Source: Aselliscus stoliczkanus (taxonomy: Eukaryota > Chordata > Mammalia > Chiroptera > Hipposideridae). Taken from it: DNA of 64,000 nucleotides. The position numbers and the translations under genes were made by a program. Location of the stretch: positions 112,319,852 to 112,383,851 of the forward strand of contig CM066728.1 of the NCBI GenBank assembly GCA_033961575.1. Reading direction: 5' to 3'. A model generated the notes under the pieces. The model did no database searches, was not told the DNA's origin, and saw only the letters and a list, made by a program, of their open reading frames with translations. Shown here piece after piece: positions 1-10,612 of this stretch. The stretch's first letter is position 1. The number at the start of each line of letters is the position of its first letter.

Positions 1-52
1 CCCACCTGATTCTAAAGTTCAAATATGAAAGGAAAGATATAAGAATAATCAA

Positions 53-252
53 GGGGCTGTGGGTTAGCTCAGTTAGTTAAAGCGCAGTGCTCATAACACC
101 AAAGTTGCAGGTTCGATCCCCACCTGGGCCACTAAGATGCACCCTCCACAACTAGAATGAAACAACTACTTTACTTGGAGGTGATGGGTCCTGGAAAAAC
201 CCACTGTTTCCCCAAAATTAAAAAATTGTATTAGAATTAAAAAAATAAAAAC
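53..252 (+). mobile_element. tRNA-Ile-like SINE, full length with A-rich tail
   Basis: A tRNA-related head (about 57-132) carries an A-box-like ttagctcagttag at 64-76 and a B-box ggttcgatccc at 110-120, the internal RNA polymerase III promoter. The head resembles tRNA-Ile, but the anticodon arm is not canonical and the acceptor stem does not pair properly, so this is not a working tRNA. A tRNA-unrelated body follows (cctccacaactag at 142-154; ctggaaaaacccactg further on), then an A-rich tail. A short taatcaa occurs at 46-52 and 253-259 and may be the target-site duplication. From memory the body resembles a SINE seen in rhinolophoid bats; that lineage link is an inference. Confidence 0.8.
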
Positions 253-299
253 TAATCAAAACAAATAAAAAGAAAAGGGTGAAGGTTTCTCCTGCCCAC

Positions 300-1130
300 T
301 ATCAAATTTATTTTAAATACACAGTAATTAAACCATTGTAATGCTGGTGCATAGAAGGAAATATGTCAATGAAACAAAGGAAAAAAACCTAGAAATAGAA
401 ATAATCAAATGAAGCCCTTGATAAGTAATAGAGAAAACATTATAAATCAATGAGAAGAGATAGACCTTTTCATAAAAGCATCCCATATGGAAAAATAAAA
501 TAAAATTAGGTCTTTACTTCACACTATACACAAATATATATATATATATATATTCCAGATGGATTTTAAACCAAAGATGGAAAAATTAAATTATAAGACA
601 AAATTAGGTGACATGGAAGGATTCTTCAAGATGCAAAGTATAGAAATCATGAAGGGAAAGATGAATTAAATTGACTTCTTTAAATTTAAAAAAAAACATG
701 TCCATGACGAAAAACACCTTTTTAAACAAAGTTGTAAAGAAGTGATATTTTGAGAGAAGTTGTTTGCATCATACTCGTATATAACAAAAGAAAGGGTTAA
801 TATCCTAAACACATAACGAACTCTTTATAAACCAATAAGAAAAATGTAGACCCAGCCCCAAACAGGGAACCACAGGGCACCTTACTGAGAATAGGAGGGA
901 GAATCCTTTCCCAGGGAATTGCCCTTTGAACCCTGATATTGGTAAACACAACCCATGTGGTGATAAGGTGGCGAAATGGGGCACCCCACCTTCCGGGATG
1001 GTGGGTGGTGCGGTCCCCAGGAGGGGGTTGCTGGCAGGGCACAGGCCTTTGACTTGGCAATCCCAATTCCAGGTAAGTCCCCCAAGAAAACACAATGGTG
1101 TCCACAGCACTGCTGCCAGATCCCAAGAGA
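300..1130 (+). mobile_element. Old L1 fragment, end of ORF2 and 3' region
   Basis: The A-rich plus strand reads as a decayed L1 ORF2 C-terminal region. The stretch around 555-600 (attccagatggatttt followed by aaccaaagatgg) matches the usual L1 order of 'mature-target insertion, dWkdd' region sequence, and 780-845 matches the part just after it (gggttaatatcc ... aactctttataa). The GC-richer 850-1130 aligns loosely with the L1 segment near the ORF2 stop. A (TA)n run sits at 535-556. No reading frame survives. The right half is less certain than 360-845. Confidence 0.6.
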
Positions 1131-1209
1131 GAAATGCCCCAAGGCAGACTGAGAAAACGAGCCCCCAAGGATATATCCACGTCCTCACCCCAGAAACCTG
1201 TGAACATTG

Positions 1210-1500
1210 CTTTATGTGGAAAGAGTGACTAGGACCTCATATAAGAGGGACCTAGAGAGAGGTGGCTCTGTGACCACGGAGGCAGACATTGAAGTGACTC
1301 AGCCACAAGCCCAGGACACGGAGCCACAGGGGCTGGAGGAGGCAGGAAGGACCTTCCCCTGGAACCGCCAGAGGAAGCGTGGCCCTGGGACACCCTGATG
1401 CCGGACTTCGGGCCTTCAGATGGTGACAATAAACTCCCATTGTTGGAAGCTGCCTGGTTGTGGTACTTCGTGATGTCGGCCCAGAAAACTAACACAGTTC
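1210..1500 (+). mobile_element. MaLR-type (MLT1-like) LTR, 3' half
   Basis: Sequence order matches the 3' half of an MLT1-like LTR of the ERVL-MaLR group: cctcatataagagg near 1233 (the ccttataaga segment), a segment about ccagaggaagcgtggccc, a polyadenylation signal aataaa at about 1428, ttgttggaagctgcctgg, then tggtacttcgtgatgtcggccc and aaactaacacag at the end. It is an old nonautonomous LTR fragment without coding sequence. The left half is missing or too diverged to see. Confidence 0.75.
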
Positions 1501-2049
1501 CTGGCGCTCACCGGTATGGAGATGGCCACATTCGTATTTTCCTAAGTTCTCTATGCTTCATCAGAGCGGATAACACACTGTCCGTGTTCAAGTGTCTAAC
1601 TTATTCAAATGAACAATATGTGTGCACAGTAAAAGTGTGCACACATCTGACAAAGGCGTAGGAACATGGAGTCTGCACACACCACACATAGGGCAGGGCT
1701 CTCGGCGGGGAGGGGACAGCCCTGGGTAGGGAGGACTTCCTCCATCTGGAATATTTCACTTGTATAAAAAATTTAATCCAATGCAAATGTTTGTATTTGC
1801 TCATTTAAGGGGGAAAGTTTGTGGTTGTTTATTATATTATCCTCTGATTTTGTTGTAATTTAATTTCTTCCAAATTAGGAAAGTAAGAATAAATAATAGT
1901 GATAATAATTGTACATTTACTTTCAAATGGATTCATTTGTTTGTCTGCAGGATATTGAAAAACTTCCCATACAGATGTTTTAATACCAGTCTGTAGACTC
2001 CAGCTTTATAATTTTGATGATGGGAGTTAAAAAACAAAGTCCACAGCAT
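1501..2049. other. AT-rich unassigned sequence
   Basis: No gene, RNA or recognisable repeat was seen. It contains AT-rich text with several short homopolymers between the MaLR fragment and the next candidate regulatory block. Confidence 0.4.
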
Positions 2050-2640
2050 CTGTCAATTGACATTTATCTCTTTAATAGTTTAAACTCCATTGCTTTTTTA
2101 ATGTTCTTATAATGCATCGTTCATTTTGTAGTTACATCTTGGAAAAATCTAATCGCGGCCGACTACTCTCCATTTTTCTTAACTGTTTAATAACAATCCA
2201 GGCGGTGGTGCATCAGAATGGAAATGGCTTCTAAAGAACGTTGTAATAAATATATGTCAGGCATATTACATAGGATTTGCTTACTTTTGATTTAAAAAGA
2301 CAACATTTAATCTCGGAACTTGGAACCCAGAGTATTCATCTTGCACTTGCAGAGCTCGTAAGCAAATGCAGATCAGAGGGAAGTGGACATCTCCCCGGGC
2401 ACACACTCAAAATTAATCATTTGCCATTTGCCTCTTACGCGCGAGGTGCGTGTCACCGTGGCACGATTGCGTGCTGGGCAAATATTGACTAACTGCTGGC
2501 AACCATTTTGCTTGGGGCAAATGGCGCCAGGCGAGGAGTAATTGGGGTCTTCTGGGGAGAGCGGTCCGGGCAGCAATCGCAGCCCCACGTGCGAGGAGGC
2601 CTGCATGAGAGACGAAACCTGCTTGGGTGTTTCTGCCTGA
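2050..2640. other. Candidate conserved noncoding block
   Basis: A non-repetitive, balanced-composition block without repeat hallmarks. It is dense in short motifs typical of enhancers: atttgc-type octamer-like sites (ttgccatttgcc near 2421, gcaaatgcag near 2362, gcaaatattg near 2478, ggcaaatggc near 2517), aattaatcat near 2411 and agtaattgg near 2538. It also keeps CpG dinucleotides (gcgcgaggtgcgtg). Being conserved is an inference from texture only; no coding frame or splice structure stands out. Confidence 0.3.
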
Positions 2641-2894
2641 AGAGTTGCTTTGAGACGCGCAAAGATAGGTTTGAATACTGATGATATTTAGAGTATTTCA
2701 GTGCAAAGGGATTGTTGAGAAGCTACACTTCCTGACATGGCATTTCAGTCTTTTCTCCAGAGAGACTCGAGAGAGTCCTGACCTCTGCTCACAGACCCTG
2801 TGACCTCCTTCCTGGACATAGGATGGGAATCAGTGCCTAGTTTTTAATCATGTAGCTGAAATACAGAATTTTTAGAGAGACAGGAATTGTGGGA

Positions 2895-3010
2895 CTTCTC
2901 CGTTTTAATGCCCTTACCTGAGAGGAGGAAACTGAGGCCAATCGATGAGACTCTCAGAGGGCCTGAGACACTGGCCCAGAAATGTGCATCACTTGATTTT
3001 GACTTCAGGC
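2895..3010 (-). repeat. MIR-like fragment
   Basis: Contains gaggaggaaactgaggcc at about 2921, the minus-strand signature of MIR (its sense strand reads like cctcagtttcctc), with matching flanks over about 100 bp. Diverged and short. Confidence 0.5.
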
Positions 3011-3119
3011 AGCATATGCTGTCACTTCCGTCACTTCCGTTTGGGGTTGTTGCAATGGCTTCTTCCCTGCTGCCAGGGACTTCCTCAGTTCTTACTGCAA
3101 TGACAGTTGTCTTTATAAG

Positions 3120-3785
3120 AGCAAAGTCTGGACACATCACTTTTGTACTTAAACCCTTCCTGTGGCTCCAAATTCACCCCAGAATAGAGACCTCTAAGCG
3201 CTGTTGCAGTCCAGCCTCATGTCCCCCACCTGCCCACAGCTCTGGCTGAGTTCCCCGGTCCAACCAGGCCCCCTAAGGGCTTGAAGTGTCCTCTCTGCCC
3301 TCCGGGCTGTGGCATCTGCTGTCCCCAAGCTTGGACACTATTTTGCACCCCCACACCCATCTCTCCTGACTCTGACCACCTCATTCCAATCCTGGTCCGA
3401 TTTGCTCAGAGGAACATCCTAGATGGATCCTGTGGCACCATCTTCAGTGGGAGAGAAAGTGGCCAACATAGAGAGGAAGGTGGGGCCAAGAGATGGAGAG
3501 AGAGTCCTGGCGGCATAGTCTGAGAGCCTGGACCCCCTCACCCTGAGCCCCCACCATAAGCCAGTCTCTTGTGTGTGTTTAAGCCAGTTTGTGTTGGGTT
3601 TCGTCCCTGTCGACCACAGAGTGATGATCCCACCACCTTTCTCACTGCCGGCTCTGCTGTCCGACAGGCCCGCTCACTGCCCGCTCACTGCCCGTATTCC
3701 TTATGAGTTCCTGTAGCCCCAGGACGGTGCCTGGCACATGAAGTGGGCAGTCAGAAAACATTTGTTGAGGAAGGAAGAAAGAAAG
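3120..3785 (+). repeat. L2 LINE 3' end, interrupted
   Basis: The block starts like the L2 3' region (aaacccttcctgtggctcc ... cccagaatagagacc), runs through cctctctgccctcc and gatttgctcagagg, and ends with ggtgcctggcacatgaag and catttgttgaggaa, the classic L2 terminal motif. The middle (3430-3580) is diverged. No coding remnant is readable. Confidence 0.6.
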
Positions 3786-3859
3786 GAGAAAGGGATGAAG
3801 GGCGGCAGGAGGGAAATCTCATCGATATCACTAGAGGGAAAACCTGGAGCTGACAACAA

Positions 3860-3995
3860 GGACTCGGGCTCTGCCTGGCTTTGCCACTGGCTCACCGGGG
3901 GCCACGACTCTGCCCGGTCTGTTCGTCAGTCTCCCTCCCACCTGTGCAATGAGGGTGTATGGGATTTTTAAGAAGTAAGAATGAACTGATCAGGT
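3860..3995 (+). repeat. MIR-like fragment, plus orientation
   Basis: Order matches MIR: ggctctgcctggctttgccactgg, then a ccacgactctgccc spacer, gtcagtctccctcccacctgtgcaatgaggg (the MIR 'tcagtttcctcatctgtaaaatgggg' part, diverged), then about 30 bp more. The SINE core is old and partial. Confidence 0.5.
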
Positions 3996-4186
3996 GAGCT
4001 TTCTGCCACTGCAGGAGCTCAGAGAGAGACGAGATGGCTTCCCAGTAGGGACAGTGCTGCTGAGATGGGGTAGTGAATGTTTCTATCTGCAACTTTTGGA
4101 GATCTCTAGCTTCTAAGAGATGAATGTTAATAAATCTGTGGTGACTGCTATATTTCCAGGCTTGAAGTCCCAGGACAGCATCTGTT

Positions 4187-4432
<246 letters not shown>

Positions 4433-5384
4433 CTATCTTAGATTTTGGGGCCAAGGAAACACGTGTCTGTAGTTCACTGAGATTGCCACTAGATGTCACC
4501 CTCATTCACTTCCTCAGCTGGGCACTGGGTTTCCTGTCTTCAGGTCCAGGGTTGGGAACTGGACCAGAAATGGGGGCGTCCATTCTGGGTGAGGCAGGGC
4601 TCACAGGTGAGGACAGTCAGGGAACAGGACGTCAGTGCATCGCTGATTTCCCCCTCCGCTGACTCCGTTTATTTCCCAAAATGAGATTTTGTGCTAGCTG
4701 GCTCTTCACCTGATTTCATAAGCTTTGGAGGCAGACAAGATACACTGCAGAAAAGTTTAATAAAATAATAATGGATTTTTAAAAACCCATAAACTAGACA
4801 TATGATGTAGATACTTACAGTGATTTGATGTTCCAGAGAGCATGGTTACCAAACAAACAGGATTTGGGGCATGGAAAGGCACCCCCTAAGCCTCCGTAGT
4901 GATCTGGGACCCTGAGCAGTGCAGTGGTCCCCTGGTGCCCAGGGCTCTCGGCTGTCCCCACCCCAGGGCCCTGCCCAGGAGTGCTCCTGAAGCCTGCCTC
5001 AGAAGCTGAGCTGCACACAATGGCTGCTTTAAAAAGCCATTTGATAGCATGCCACGTCTGGCCTACACCCAGCAGGGCCCTCCTGGAGAGAGAGAGATCC
5101 CTCCAAGTTCACATAGAAAATGGTTGACCCCTGAACTGCCAACGCAATGCACCTTTTCAGATGGTTGTTGCCTCTCCTTTGCAAATAGAGAGGAACTCTG
5201 GCAGCACCACCCAGTGGGCACTTTCGTAGGTTTACCTGGCTCCCCCTAAGACTCTTATGCACCTGGGGCTTTGGCTGGGGCAGAAAGCAGACCTCTGGTA
5301 GAAGGTAGCGCCTGGCTGTTCACCCGTGGTGCACATGTCACTAACAACGGTGACGACTGGCACTCATGCAGCCTCCGAGGCTCA
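4433..5384. other. Unassigned single-copy sequence
   Basis: No gene or clear repeat family was recognised. Composition is mixed, with an AT-rich stretch near 4730-4830 and otherwise GC-moderate text. Confidence 0.4.
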
Positions 5385-5660
5385 CAGAGAACCTTCCTGC
5401 ACACCAGGGCGTTAGTCCTCCCAAAGCCTTGTGAGGTGGATGGAACAATGGCCCTAGCAGACTGCCCTCCCTACCATGGGTGGGCCCTGTGCAATCAGCT
5501 GAAGGTGACCTCTGAGCAGGAAGGAATCCGGCCAGCAAATGGCCATGAACACAGTGCAGGACCCCCGCCCGCCCACCGCCCACATGTGACCGACCGACCG
5601 GCCTCCCTCCACCAAAACCAACTGTCAGGATACCATGCCCACCCGGACTGTCTCTCAAAC
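5385..5660 (+). repeat. Ancient interspersed repeat R, copy 1 (5' side preceded by MIR-like 60 bp)
   Basis: From 5446 the sequence (agcagactgccctccctacc, tgggtgggcc, caatcagctgaaggtgacc, aggaaggaa) lines up with 7090-7262 below, showing two dispersed copies in the same orientation. The family is the common mammalian element whose other end reads ...ctctggagaaccctnnctaaYacag; I do not assign it a formal name. The preceding 5390-5445 (gttagtcctcccaaagcc ttgtgaggtgg) looks like a minus-strand MIR scrap. No GATA array is attached to this copy. Confidence 0.55.
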
Positions 5661-6094
5661 TGACCAGCCAGGCATCTGGTGCCCTGAGCCCTGTGAAAGC
5701 CTGGCCCCAGGAGTCTCCCCCGCCCAAATCCCTGATGAAGGGACGCCATTTAATGTGAGGAAGGAGAGGTAACACCTCCCCTCCATCTCCGAACACCGGG
5801 AAGACCTACACTGATGTGAAAGAAGTGAAGGCTAAAAACAAAGCCCAACTGAAGAGGGAGGGCTGGCGAGCTGGTGCGTTTGCCTCGGGGTGCTGGTGAA
5901 GTGGGGTTCTGTGGGGCTCTGGCACGGCCTCGCCCTCAGCTCACAGCGCGAACCCTGGTTCCGGATCATTCTGGGGGTCCCAGGAAGCAGGTCCAGGGTC
6001 GCAGAGCCGTCCTCACGGCCCCCGCCGCTCGCCCCCTGGCATGCTGCTGGCTGCAGGCAGCCGGGAGGGAGCCACAGGAACCCTTCCCAATCGA
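5661..6094. other. GC-rich unassigned sequence
   Basis: GC-rich, CpG-containing text with no recognised repeat and no convincing exon. Open frames here overlap on both strands and have no protein resemblance I recognise. Confidence 0.4.
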
Positions 6095-6270
6095 ACCTAC
6101 CGGTAACTTCATCACTCGGCCTGAACGAAGGCATCCCCCCCGGGCCAATTATTCCTGTCCGAGCTTCAAACACTGAGCAACAAAAATTAATTCAATGGGA
6201 ACTAGCTTGCAACCCGATCACGCAGCCAAGAAATAAGCCTGCTGCTCTGAAATCAATAACACTTAACCCA
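6095..6270. other. Candidate conserved noncoding block
   Basis: A short non-repetitive block (accggtaacttcatcac, gccaattattcc, aaaattaattcaatggg, gaaatcaataacactt) whose motif density and lack of decay contrast with the GC-rich flanks. Possible enhancer element; conservation untested. Confidence 0.25.
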
Positions 6271-6965
6271 GGGCGTTTCAGCCGCTCGCGGGGCGGTGGG
6301 CAAGCGCCCGCCTGCTGGGACCAGTCCATGACGGTCTGATGACCTGGACATGAGGCTGCCACCCCAGAAATGAAGACGGTGATTTCCACGGGAAATAGAA
6401 CCAGCCCAATGGGAGGACGTGTTCACAGCCACCTTCCACGCTGTGTCAGGACACGGGTAATTACCACTACACAACACTGCATTAAGCAGTATGTCTCTCT
6501 CCCTGTGTCTCTTAAATTGGTTAAAAATCAAACTTTTAAAAACCATTATAAAAAGACGAAGTGTCTGGAAGTCCTGGAATGACGAGTAATACCATTGGAG
6601 GTCTAACCGTGAAGCAGGTTGTTCTAAGACCGGGCGCGTCCTTCCCTAGCGAGTCCACAGCACTGGGAGGGGCGGCCTCTGCAGTCCCGCTCGCTGACAT
6701 TCCGACTGCAAGGGCTGCTCGCCTGCCCACGTCGCAGAGTCACCTTGAGACCCAGGTGTGCAGCTTTCTTCCACACACTCAGGGTAAGTGTGTTAGCCAT
6801 GCGAGGATAAGCCATGAGAAGGAACGTGAGGAGAGTGCAGAAGCGCTGGGCAGTGCCAGGAAGAAGCATTTTTAATGAGCTGCCACCCCACACCCACAGA
6901 GGAAACACGTGTTTGCACAAGTGCTGCGGAGACTGCTTAAGCGAGTGTCCCAGCCTTCCCGCGAT
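6271..6965. other. Unassigned single-copy sequence
   Basis: No gene or repeat recognised. Mixed GC with an AT-rich patch at 6500-6560. Confidence 0.4.
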
Positions 6966-7264
6966 GCTTGATTTTAGGTCGACCTGGCCGAACCATGCTG
7001 CCCAGATAGCGGGTCAAACACTGTCCTGGGTGTTCCAGTGAAGGCGCTTCTGGGTGAAATTGTCACTTAAGTCTGTGGACTTTGGGGAGAGCAGACTGCC
7101 CTACCGTGGGTGGGCCTTGTGCAAGCAGCTGAGGGTGACCTCCAAGCAGGAAGGAGTCTGCCCAGCAGACGGCCGCGGACAGAGTGAGGCTCTTCCTCAG
7201 ATCTCCCGCCTGCCAGCCGGCCGTCCACACGTGATGGACTCACCAGCCTCCACCATTGCATGAG
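6966..7264 (+). repeat. Ancient interspersed repeat R, copy 2
   Basis: Colinear with copy 3 read on its minus strand: caaacactgtcctgggtg (7014) against taaacactgttctgggtg, then agagcagactgccct, tgggtgggccttgtgc, gcctgccagccggcc, and a terminal ccagcctccaccattgcatgagcttaaaata part. The family normally continues with an aataaat-like segment; here that point runs straight into the GATA array that follows. Confidence 0.6.
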
Positions 7265-7334
7265 CTTAAAATAGATAGATGGCTAGATATATAGATTATA
7301 GATTAGATAGAAGATAGATAGATAGATAATAGAT

Positions 7335-7369
<35 letters not shown>

Positions 7370-7557
7370 GAGATAGATGAGAGGTAGATAGATAAATGAG
7401 AGATAGATAGATAGATAAGATCGCTAGAAGATAGATAGATAGATAGATAGATAAGATGGATAGATAAGATGGATAGATAATGGATAGATAGATGAGATAG
7501 ATGGATGATAGATTAGATAGATAGATAATAGATTAGATAGATAGATAGATAGATAAG

Positions 7558-7588
<31 letters not shown>

Positions 7589-7727
7589 GATAGATAGATA
7601 GATAGATGAGAGATAGATGAGAGATAGATAGATACATGAGAGATAGATAAGATCGCTAGATGAGAGATAGATGAGAGATAGATGATAGATAAGAGATAGA
7701 TGATAGATAGATAGATAGATAGATAAG

Positions 7728-7768
<41 letters not shown>

Positions 7769-7770
7769 CT
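7265..7770 (+). repeat. (GATA)n array, about 500 bp, interrupted
   Basis: GATA/TAGA units with point changes and occasional AGAG or CTAG interruptions. It begins exactly where repeat R copy 2 should show its aataaat segment. Long minus-strand frames rich in Tyr-Leu-Ser-Ile are repeat artefacts. Confidence 0.97.
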
Positions 7771-8173
7771 CCCTTTCCTGCCCAATGTCACTTCTGCATG
7801 AGGACTCATCCATTTTAAGCTGTCATTCGCATCACCACCAGCATCATCCTCACCAAGACCTTCACTGGTCCCCAGCAGCACTGTCACTGGTTCCAGGGGC
7901 CAAGAACCCTCGTCTCTGCTTCCCACGTTTCGGGTCTGGGGAGACATGAGGTTGATGAGTGCACACAGAGCTCATCACAGAATTTTATCATCAGAAAAAA
8001 AAATGATACATGAAATCTGAAAATGAATTATGGACTATTCAGACAATTAGGTGATATAAAAGTATTTTAAATACAACTATAAAACAGGAAAATGCCACTT
8101 TTATAATGTTAAGTGAAATAAATATGATAGAAAATGTTAACATCAGTATTGTCTAACATTTATACTGTTTATA
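7771..8173. other. Unassigned sequence, AT-rich to the right
   Basis: GC-moderate text to about 7970 followed by AT-rich sequence into which the next SINE inserted. No gene or clear repeat. Confidence 0.4.
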
Positions 8174-8186
8174 TGTTTGTATTTTT

Positions 8187-8290
8187 TTTTTTTTTAGAGG
8201 ACAGTGTCACTGGCCCTCATATGTGGGACCCGAACCTGGGCCGCTGGCTTCCCAAGCCAGCGCTTAACCACGGCGCCACTCGGCCAGCCC
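8187..8290 (-). mobile_element. Short tRNA-derived SINE with perfect 13-bp target duplication
   Basis: On the minus strand the element reads gggctggccgagtggcg, tggttaagcgctggctt, gggaagccagcggcc, ggttcgggtccc (B-box) and ends in a poly(A) that appears as T on the plus strand (8187-8195). A perfect duplication tgtttgtattttt flanks it at 8174-8186 and 8291-8303, proving retroposition. The head is tRNA-Ser/Leu-like and the whole unit is only about 95 bp plus tail. It is about nine-tenths identical to 51090-51194. Confidence 0.9.
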
Positions 8291-8303
8291 TGTTTGTATT
8301 TTT

Positions 8304-8453
8304 ATATATAGGGGAAAAAAAAACAGAAGAAATGTTATTAGTATTTACCCTAATGGAAATACGTAATGTGTTCTTTTTATGTTTACGCTTTTCTCTGATG
8401 TCTAAATAGTCAAGAAATACTATTTTTAAAACAAAAAAAATGATGTGCTTATA
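8304..8453. other. AT-rich unassigned sequence
   Basis: AT-rich text with A-runs between the SINE and the purine microsatellite; nothing else recognised. Confidence 0.4.
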
Positions 8454-8528
8454 AAGGAAGAAAGGGAGGAAGGAAGGAAGGAAAGAGGGAGGGAGGGAGG
8501 GAGGGAGGGAGGGAGGGAGGGAGGGAGA
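8454..8528 (+). repeat. (GGAA)n/(GGGA)n purine microsatellite
   Basis: Purine-only run of GGAA grading into GGGA units. No coding meaning. Confidence 0.95.
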
Positions 8529-9444
8529 ATGCAAGGACGGTTCACAGGTGTGGTGGCAGTTGTTCCCACATGGCCGGCCGCCATGCGTCGTCACGTGTGC
8601 TGGTGACCAGCCAGTGTAAACCAGTGTCAGTGCTGGGCTTCCACTCAGTGCCGGCCCTCCCAGGGCTAAGTGCCTCTGTGCTGACGGTGCCCACCTAACG
8701 CAGGCATGGAGGAAACCGCCCACAGGTGGCCCGAGGTGCTCTGTAGGGAAGGCTGTAGGTCCTCAGCTCCTGGGAGGTGAGGCAGGAGCTGTTCTCAGAG
8801 CTCTTTGTGCGAGACCCGGGTGGGGGTCACCCAGTCGCGGGCAGGCATGCGCCTTCCTGACACCCATCCTCACTTTGAATTAGGTCAAACAGAAAGTCAG
8901 GTGGGATGAAACTGGAGGGAGATGTAGCCGAGTTCCAGGTGTCTGAAATTATTGTCTGAACATTTAGGTCAGGGAAGATGTTTTGCCTCTTTCTGTCAAG
9001 GGACTGGGGGTCCCCCCACCGCAAAGCAGGGTCCTGCCTGTGCCCGGAGTGGAGCCAGTCGAACTAGGGAAAATGCAAGTGAGAGGGAGACCAGTGGGTG
9101 TGTCCAGGCGTCAGAACTGGGCCACCTTTGAGGCTTTGCAGGATCCCAGGGGCCTTTGGACCCAGGCTGGGCTGCTCTCGGGAAGACTTGCCGGCAGCTG
9201 TGCTGGCACCGCCTGACCCTTCGTAACTCAACCTTACGCCCCACAGGCCACTCGAGCCTGGCAAGACGGGTTCACCAGACAAAACGCAGAGCCTCAGACC
9301 CCCGAGCAGCAAACGGAGGGCAGCGGTGACACTCCTGGCTGCAGTTCCCTGGCTTGGAAACAAAGAAGTGTTTGAAACTGAGCACGCTCACACACAAACC
9401 CTGACACAACACAAAACTGCTCCAGGTACGTGTTCTAACACTTC
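8529..9444. other. GC-rich unassigned sequence
   Basis: No gene or named repeat recognised. Retains CpGs and has several overlapping short open frames without family resemblance. Confidence 0.4.
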
Positions 9445-9665
9445 CCCCTGGTCTCACTTTGTAGTAGATTAAAGAGGCAATTGCTTTCTTCTTCCGAAAT
9501 GAAAGCTAACGCTGTAGATGCCTCTAGCGCCTCATTAGAGCTATGCGGTCAGAACGGTGTTTCCCAGAATAAATAGCTTACAAAGGAGAGGTGAAATTAA
9601 GACCCAAACGAACAGCCGTGCAATGGAAATAAAAATGACAACATCACAATTTGTTCTCGGTCGCG
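9445..9665. other. Candidate conserved noncoding block
   Basis: Non-repetitive block between GC-rich spacers with gattaaagaggcaattg, cctcattagagc, gaataaatagc, ggaaataaaaatgac and acaatttgttc. Texture is enhancer-like (homeodomain, HNF/SOX-type cores). Conservation is an inference. Confidence 0.25.
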
Positions 9666-10409
9666 CGGCTATTTTGGGGAGCTGAACCTTCCAGGGCAAG
9701 GTGCCAGTTTCACACGGGTAAACGGGCCTCAGCTGTCACCAGCGCCGCTGGCAGCCGGCCTGCAGCCTGGCGTGCCCTGGCCATCGTCATCTACACCACT
9801 GGCCGACTCGTGCCCGGTTTCCGAGCCCTACCAAGTCAAGCACACACGTGACATTAAAGGGAGAATAAAACAAAGCGCCCGGCCCCGTCTGTTCACCGAC
9901 CTAAGGAGCTAGGAGGTGAACAGGAAGTGAAGGCTTCCTCGCATGTCCACCCAGCGAGGAGGGCATCCTGCCTCCCCTCAGCTCTTCACGTGACCACACC
10001 CTGCGTCTGGATTCCCACGGGGGCCTCAGACCAGGGCGTCTCGGCCTCCAGGCCGCTCCCAGCTGGGGGCAGACTCCTGCCGCAGGGCCGTCCTGTGCAC
10101 AGTAAGGTGTTCGGCAGCCTCCTTGGCCCCCATCCACCAGACACAGCAGCAGCTCTCCCCTTGCTGCCCCAATTTTGACAAACTAAAATGTCCCCAAGCA
10201 TTGCTAATGTTCCCTGGACAAGGGCATGCAGAGGGCAAAGCTATCTCCAGGTGAGAACCACCGTGTCAGACTAACTTCATCTATGACTGAGCCTTGTGAT
10301 AACAGGAAAAATGACCACGGCCAGAAATATACCACCTGATGTTCTCCTCATCAAACTGTTGTAAGTATAAACTAGGTAGTGTACATTCAAGACAAGAAAG
10401 AGAAATAAA
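9666..10409. other. GC-rich unassigned sequence
   Basis: No gene or clear repeat. GC-rich to about 10,230, then AT-richer toward the GATA array. Confidence 0.4.
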
Positions 10410-10478
10410 GTGAGATAGACGGCAGATAGATACAGAATGATAGATAGATAGAGATAGATAGATAGTAGATAGATAGAT

Positions 10479-10535
<57 letters not shown>

Positions 10536-10612
10536 CAGATAGATAATTGATAGAGAGATAGAGAGATAGATAATGAATAGATAGATGAGTACATAGATAC
10601 ATAGATAGACGA
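10410..10612 (+). repeat. (GATA)n array, about 200 bp
   Basis: Interrupted GATA/AGAT units (longest clean run about 10,483-10,521). Unlike the arrays at 7.3 and 28.4 kb, I see no repeat R sequence at either edge. Minus-strand Tyr-Leu-Ser-Ile frames are artefacts. Confidence 0.95.

Noticed and set aside
57..132. A functional tRNA-Ile gene
   Set aside because: The acceptor stem does not close properly, the anticodon loop is altered and a SINE body with A-rich tail follows.
7265..7770. A CRISPR-like array
   Set aside because: Four-base units with no spacers; a microsatellite in a mammalian genome.
7424..7947. Two Tyr-Leu-Ser-Ile-rich minus-strand frames
   Set aside because: Translation of the GATA array; the same happens at 10,277-10,602 and 28,660-28,914.
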